Assembly: GCA_017745195.1 (NCBI GenBank)
Contig: JAGHZW010000011.1
Coordinates: forward strand, 1 to 59,544
Reading direction: 5' to 3'
DNA: 59,544 nt
From: Pseudoxanthomonas sp.
GTDB taxonomy: Bacteria; Pseudomonadota; Gammaproteobacteria; Xanthomonadales; Xanthomonadaceae
Of the stretch, positions 55,817 to 59,544 are shown piece after piece (position 1 is the stretch's first letter; every line of letters starts with the position of its first letter). Both the position numbers and the translations under genes were made by a program. The notes beneath the pieces were generated by a model that saw nothing but the letters and a program-made list of their open reading frames with translations, had not been told where the DNA came from and did not search any database.

Positions 55817-56092
55817 TCAGGGCGTGCTTTCGACCTGGATGCCGGGTTGGGGCTCGCGCGCGATGCGCTCGTAGCGACGGCCCTCGGGCGGGCTGTCGGT
55901 GATCTGCAGGTTGCCGGAGGCGTCGCGCCATCGATACAGCGGGTGCGCCGCATCCTCGGCGTTGGCCGCCGCGGCCTGGCGCGCGCGTTCGCGGGCTTCG
56001 GGCGATCGCTGCGGGGCTTGTCCGCGGCCGAGCCACCAGGCCAGGCCGCCGCCGACGGCCAGTCCGGCCAGGATCGCCCAGGCCGCGCGCAC
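55817..56092 (-). CDS. DUF4124 domain protein
   Basis: 91 residues: one N-terminal membrane helix (WAILAGLAVGGGLAWWLG), a charged segment, then a DUF4124 core LYRWRDASGNLQITDSPPEGRRYE. DUF4124 is a small periplasmic domain of unknown role (the pattern is Y-x-W-x-D-x-x-G-x-x-x-x-S/T-D-x-P-P). Adjacent to a second DUF4124 gene three bases upstream, so the two form an operon. Confidence 0.8.
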   Translation of the reverse strand: MRAAWAILAGLAVGGGLAWWLGRGQAPQRSPEARERARQAAAANAEDAAHPLYRWRDASGNLQITDSPPEGRRYERIAREPQPGIQVESTP

Positions 56093-56095
56093 GGC

Positions 56096-56485
56096 TCAGC
56101 CGCCAGGCGGGCAGTAGGCCTTGGCCGCGGCCTCGGCCAGGCTCTTCTGGTTGGCGCGGTCCTCGTTGCTCAGGGCGGTGTCGGGCTTGCCGTCGTCGTC
56201 GGTGTCGCGCATCACCGCCGCGCCGCTGCCGAGCAGCTGCAGGTTCTGCCGCGCGGTTGCGCACTGCGGGTCGACGGCCGGCGCCTCGGGCTGCGCGGCT
56301 TCCACGTAGTTCCCGTGGGTGTCGATCCGCCGCTTGTCATAGTTTTGACCCGCCGGCGGGTTGTCCGAGGAATGGGTGACGCCCTTGGCGTCCTTCCACT
56401 GGTAGACGTTGGTTGCCGTGGCCGAGGCGCTGGCGCACAGGCCTACGGCCAGGAGCAGCAGGCAGGACCGGGACGGAACGTGCAT
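56096..56485 (-). CDS. Exported DUF4124 domain protein
   Basis: 129 residues with a cleavable signal peptide (SCLLLLAVGLCASASA) and a DUF4124 core NVYQWKDAKGVTHSSDNPPAGQ, followed by a Cys-containing tail (DPQCATARQNLQLLGSG ... AKAYCPPGG) that may form a disulfide. Function unknown. The start at 56485 has GGAG about eight bases upstream; a longer in-frame start at 56638 overlaps the pssA promoter and is not favoured. Likely a gene duplicate of the downstream DUF4124 gene with a different anchor. Confidence 0.8.
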   Translation of the reverse strand: MHVPSRSCLLLLAVGLCASASATATNVYQWKDAKGVTHSSDNPPAGQNYDKRRIDTHGNYVEAAQPEAPAVDPQCATARQNLQLLGSGAAVMRDTDDDGKPDTALSNEDRANQKSLAEAAAKAYCPPGG

Positions 56486-56600
56486 CGGCGGATCTCCAGC
56501 GGGTCGGGACGGTGTGCGCCGATTCCAGCACCCGGCCGCGGCACTGGCAAGTCGCGCCGTCACGGTTCGCAGCCGCCCGGCGGCCCCGTACACTTGCCGC

Positions 56601-57377
56601 ATGGACCTCCAACGCCCGCCGCCGCGCTCACGTGGCATCTACCTGCTGCCGAACCTGTTCACCACCTGCGGACTGTTCGCCGGCTTCTACGCGATCATCG
56701 CCGCGGCCAACAGCCAGTTCACCGCCGCGGCCATCGCCGTGTTCGTGGCCGGGATCATGGACGGGGTCGACGGCCGGGTCGCCCGCCTGACCGGAACCAG
56801 CAGCGCCTTCGGCGTGCAGTACGACTCGCTGGCCGACCTGGTCAGCTTCGGCCTGGCCCCGGCGCTGGTCATGTATCACTGGGCGCTGTCGGCGCTGAAG
56901 TTCGATGGCGGCACGATGGGCCGGGTCGGCTGGGCGGTGGCCTTCCTCTACGCGGCCTGCGCGGCGCTGCGCCTGGCCCGCTTCAACACCCAGGTCGGGA
57001 TCGTCGACAAGCGCTGGTTCGTCGGCCTGGCCAGTCCGGCCGCAGCCGGGCTGATGATGTCCTTCGTCTGGGCCTTCGCCGACGGCGAGCTGGGCTGGAG
57101 CGGCGAGGAACTGCGCTACGTGGCGCTGGGCGTGACCCTGTGCGCGGCGCTGCTGATGGTCAGCCGGATCCGCTACTGGAGCTTCAAGGGCAGCGGCGAA
57201 GGCGGCGCGCGCGCCGACCGGGTGCCGTTCGCCGCGTTGCTCGCGGTGCCGGTGGTGATCGCGATGCTGGTGATCGATCCGTCGCGCGTGCTGCTGGTGG
57301 TGGGCGTGCTGTATGCCCTGTCCGGTCCGGTGATGGCTCTGTGGCAGCGCACGCGGCCGTCATCGGGGACGGCGTGA
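56601..57377 (+). CDS. pssA: CDP-diacylglycerol-serine O-phosphatidyltransferase
   Basis: Membrane enzyme making phosphatidylserine, precursor of phosphatidylethanolamine. The 258-residue protein has the CDP-alcohol phosphotransferase signature DGVDGRVARLTGTSSAFG followed by the conserved D in YDSLAD, and seven or eight membrane segments. YLLPNLFTTCGLFAGFY opens the membrane domain, as in the B. subtilis-type PssA. The frame is open upstream, but the ATG at 56601 fits the family. Confidence 0.94.
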   Translation: MDLQRPPPRSRGIYLLPNLFTTCGLFAGFYAIIAAANSQFTAAAIAVFVAGIMDGVDGRVARLTGTSSAFGVQYDSLADLVSFGLAPALVMYHWALSALKFDGGTMGRVGWAVAFLYAACAALRLARFNTQVGIVDKRWFVGLASPAAAGLMMSFVWAFADGELGWSGEELRYVALGVTLCAALLMVSRIRYWSFKGSGEGGARADRVPFAALLAVPVVIAMLVIDPSRVLLVVGVLYALSGPVMALWQRTRPSSGTA

Positions 57378-57814
57378 ACGCGGCCTCGCCCTGGAGTCCG
57401 CAGCAACGGCGCTGGCTGCAGGCGCTGGGCCATGTCGTGTGGCGGCAGGGGGGCGACGAGGTGCCTGCGGCGCCGGCCGGTGATCATGTCGCCGACGTGA
57501 CCCGGCCCGTTCGGAGCCCGGCGCCGGTGCCCGCGGCGCGGATGGTCGACGACGCACCGCGGCGTGCACCCGCGGCGCCGGTTCCGGCCGATGCCCCCAT
57601 CGCGGTACCCGCCGCCGCACGGCCGGCGATGCGCCGCCCGCCGCGCCTGCCCGACCGGCTGCAGCTGGCGATGCTGCGTGCCTCCGGGTTGGACCCCGCC
57701 GATCCGGCGGCGCTGGAAGCGATGGCGCAGTGGCCGGTGGACCGGTTGCGCGGCGATGGCGCGGCCAAGCGGGCGTTCTGGCCGCAACTGCGTGCACTGA
57801 GGCGGCGGCCGTGA
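57374..57814 (+). CDS. Uncharacterised protein, possible DNA polymerase III psi subunit (HolD-like)
   Basis: 146 residues, GTG start coupled to pssA (GTGA) and GTG-coupled to rimI downstream. The N terminus SPQQRRWLQALGHVVWRQGG resembles the short peptide of E. coli HolD that carries a key Trp and docks on the clamp loader; holD precedes rimI in E. coli too. A Pro/Ala/Arg-rich linker (about 40-85) joins to a conserved-looking C-terminal helix block LPDRLQLAMLRASGLDPAD. No catalytic motif. The HolD idea rests on motif and position and is tentative. Confidence 0.5.
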   Translation: MNAASPWSPQQRRWLQALGHVVWRQGGDEVPAAPAGDHVADVTRPVRSPAPVPAARMVDDAPRRAPAAPVPADAPIAVPAAARPAMRRPPRLPDRLQLAMLRASGLDPADPAALEAMAQWPVDRLRGDGAAKRAFWPQLRALRRRP

Positions 57815-58317
57815 GCGTGGCCGCGTACCGGGACGTGGCTCCCACCTGGCGCCTGCGCGCGATGCGCGATGGCGATCTCGACGCGGTCATGGCGATCGAG
57901 AAGCGCGCCTATCCGTTCCCGTGGACCCGCGGCATCTTCCGCGACTGCCTGGTCGCCGGCTACCCGGCGCTGCTGGCGCTGGAGGACGACCGACCAGCCG
58001 GCTATGGCGTGATGAGCATGGCCGCCGACGAGGCGCACCTGCTCAACCTGTGCACGGCGCCGGAGAAGCAGTCGCGCGGGCTCGGCCGGCACCTGCTGCG
58101 GGCGCTGCTGCGCATGGCCCGTGATCGCGGCGCGCACCGGATCTTCCTCGAAGTGCGGCCGTCCAATCCCGCGGCGATCGCCCTGTACCACAGCGAAGGC
58201 TTCAACGAGATCGGCCGCCGTCCGCGCTACTACCCTGCAGTGCAGGGGCGCGAGGACGCGCTGGTGATGGCGCTGGAGCTGGTCGACGGCGACATCGAGA
58301 AGATGCCGCCGCTGTAG
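57811..58317 (+). CDS. rimI: Ribosomal protein S18 alanine N-acetyltransferase
   Basis: GNAT acetyltransferase modifying the N-terminal alanine of S18. 168 residues from the GTG at 57811 (GTGA overlap). WRLRAMRDGDLDAVMAIEKRAY starts the fold; the acetyl-CoA loop is QSRGLGRHLLRALL, with HLLNLCTAPE before it and SNPAAIALYHSEGFNEIGRR after it, standard for RimI. The longer open frame begins inside the previous gene. Confidence 0.92.
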   Translation: MSVAAYRDVAPTWRLRAMRDGDLDAVMAIEKRAYPFPWTRGIFRDCLVAGYPALLALEDDRPAGYGVMSMAADEAHLLNLCTAPEKQSRGLGRHLLRALLRMARDRGAHRIFLEVRPSNPAAIALYHSEGFNEIGRRPRYYPAVQGREDALVMALELVDGDIEKMPPL

Positions 58318-58367
58318 GCCGGAAACCCCGGCCATCTTTCCTTCGGGCAACGGACGGCGCGCGGCGG

Positions 58368-59544
58368 TTACAGCCGTGCGCGCTGCGCCTGCAGGCCTTC
58401 GAGCTGGGCGCTCCACTCGACCAGGCGCTGGCGCTCCTGCTCGACCACCGCCGCCGGCACCTTGTCGGTGAACTTCGCCAGCTTGGCTTCGCTCTTGTCC
58501 TTCTCGGCCGACACGCGGGCCAGTTCCTTGTCCAGGCGCGCGCGCTCGGCGTCGAGGTCGACCAGGCCCTCCAGCGGCACCAGCAGCTTCAGCTCGCCGA
58601 CGATCGCGGCGGCGGCAGCCGGTACCGCGGCATCGGCCGCCAGCCATTCCACCGACTCGAGCCGGAGCAGGAAGCGCAGCTGCGAGTCGAACCGCTCGAT
58701 GCGCGCACGGTCGTTGCCGCCGCCGGCCTGAAGCAGCAGGCGGACCTGCTTAGCCGGCGACACGCCCAGTTCGCTGCGCACGCGGCGCAGGGCCGAAACC
58801 ATCGACTTGAACCACTCGATGTCGGCCTCGGCGGCGGCGTAGTCCTGGCTGGCGAAGTCGGCCGGCCGCGGGTAGGCCTGCAGCGAGATCGAGCCGCCTT
58901 CCACGCCCACGCGCGGCGCGACCTGGCGCCACAGTTCCTCGGTGACAAACGGCACCAGCGGGTGCAGCAGGCGCAGCAGCGACTCAAGCACGTACAACAG
59001 GGTGTGCCGGGTGCTGGCCGCGGCTTCGGCGTCAGTACCATTCAGCGCCGGCTTGGCCAGTTCCACGAACCAGTCGCAGAACTCGTTCCAGGCGAACTCG
59101 TACAGCGCCTGCGCCAGCAGGTCGAAGCGGTAGGCGGCGAACTGTTCCTGCGCCTGCGCGCTGACCGCGGCCAGGCGGGCGAGGATCCACTTCTCCGCAT
59201 CGGTCTTTGGCTGCGGCACGCCGGTGAAGCGCGCGCCTTCGGTGTTCATCAGCACGAAGCGGCTGGCGTTCCACAGCTTGTTGCAGAAGTTCTTGTAGCC
59301 CTCGGCGCGGCCGAGGTCGAACTTGATGTCGCGGCCGTGGCCGGCCAGCGCGGCGATGGTGAAGCGCAGCGCATCGGCGCCGTGGGCGATGATGCCGTCG
59401 GGGAACTCCTTGCGCGTGGCCTTCTCGATTTTCTCGGCCAGCTTGGGCTGCATCAGCCCGCTGGTGCGCTTGGCGACCAGGTCCTCCAGGGCGATGCCGT
59501 CGATGATGTCCAGCGGGTCCAGCACGTTGCCCTTGGACTTGGAC
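58368..59544 (-). CDS. valS: Valyl-tRNA synthetase, C-terminal part (cut by window edge)
   Basis: Class I synthetase charging tRNA-Val. Only about 390 C-terminal residues are in the window; the first visible codons read [10 protein letters not shown], the KMSKS loop, so the active-site HIGH motif and editing domain lie outside. The anticodon-binding helices follow ([29 protein letters not shown]), ending with the ValS coiled-coil arm ([20 protein letters not shown]). The intact frame from KMSKS to stop indicates a working gene. Confidence 0.96.
   Translation of the reverse strand, partial: SKSKGNVLDPLDIIDGIALEDLVAKRTSGLMQPKLAEKIEKATRKEFPDGIIAHGADALRFTIAALAGHGRDIKFDLGRAEGYKNFCNKLWNASRFVLMNTEGARFTGVPQPKTDAEKWILARLAAVSAQAQEQFAAYRFDLLAQALYEFAWNEFCDWFVELAKPALNGTDAEAAASTRHTLLYVLESLLRLLHPLVPFVTEELWRQVAPRVGVEGGSISLQAYPRPADFASQDYAAAEADIEWFKSMVSALRRVRSELGVSPAKQVRLLLQAGGGNDRARIERFDSQLRFLLRLESVEWLAADAAVPAAAAAIVGELKLLVPLEGLVDLDAERARLDKELARVSAEKDKSEAKLAKFTDKVPAAVVEQERQRLVEWSAQLEGLQAQRARL

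Overview
The window is a GC-rich bacterial chromosome segment from a gammaproteobacterium of the Xanthomonadaceae/Lysobacteraceae, most like Lysobacter or Luteimonas. This rests on remembered family resemblance and gene order (a cystathionine lyase/metB-type gene, then an O-antigen locus, then etfA-etfB, as in Xanthomonas), not on a database search. No rRNA, tRNA, CRISPR array, prophage or insertion sequence was seen. Both edges cut genes: dinB at the left and valS at the right, the latter within its KMSKS region.

Left block (1-15.4 kb), mostly housekeeping: the end of DNA polymerase IV; a BtuB-type receptor under a clear cobalamin riboswitch; a TfoX C-domain protein coupled to free methionine-R-sulfoxide reductase; bioD; a phasin with a palindromic promoter/operator; queD; rhlE; the last two steps of tyrosine catabolism (fumarylacetoacetase and maleylacetoacetate isomerase); pilU; a DUF4398/OmpA-like envelope pair; a YdcH-like protein; and a cystathionine beta-synthase plus gamma-lyase pair for reverse transsulfuration.

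Polysaccharide block (15.5-44.5 kb). The first part lies between the transsulfuration genes and etfA, where Xanthomonas keeps its variable lps locus. It holds wecB, an ABC O-antigen exporter (Wzm/Wzt with a C-terminal glycan-binding domain), a methyltransferase with a long C-terminal coiled coil (possible chain terminator and ruler), a three-domain glycosyltransferase of about 1200 residues, a Sel1 lipoprotein, a small methyltransferase and an LtaS/OpgB-like phosphoglycerol transferase. After etfA-etfB comes rmlBADC for dTDP-L-rhamnose. Convergent to rml is an eight-gene operon in which every gene overlaps the next: split transketolase, a fused sugar dehydratase/polyprenyl-phosphate glycosyltransferase, two methyltransferases, two SMR-like flippase subunits and a GT-C transferase. 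It reads as a full route to make, lipid-load, flip and attach a modified sugar, and is the best candidate here for an undescribed system. It sits beside a decayed xanB pseudogene and an intact xanA.

Right block (44.6-59.5 kb): succinyl-CoA:3-ketoacid CoA transferase; ETF-ubiquinone oxidoreductase, partner of the ETF encoded at 29-30.7 kb; an AlkB-type repair dioxygenase; an Mla-like lipid ABC system with a STAS-fused permease; a ThrE-type exporter; an H-NS-like protein; proS; two DUF4124 proteins; pssA; a possible HolD homologue coupled to rimI; and the C-terminal half of valS.
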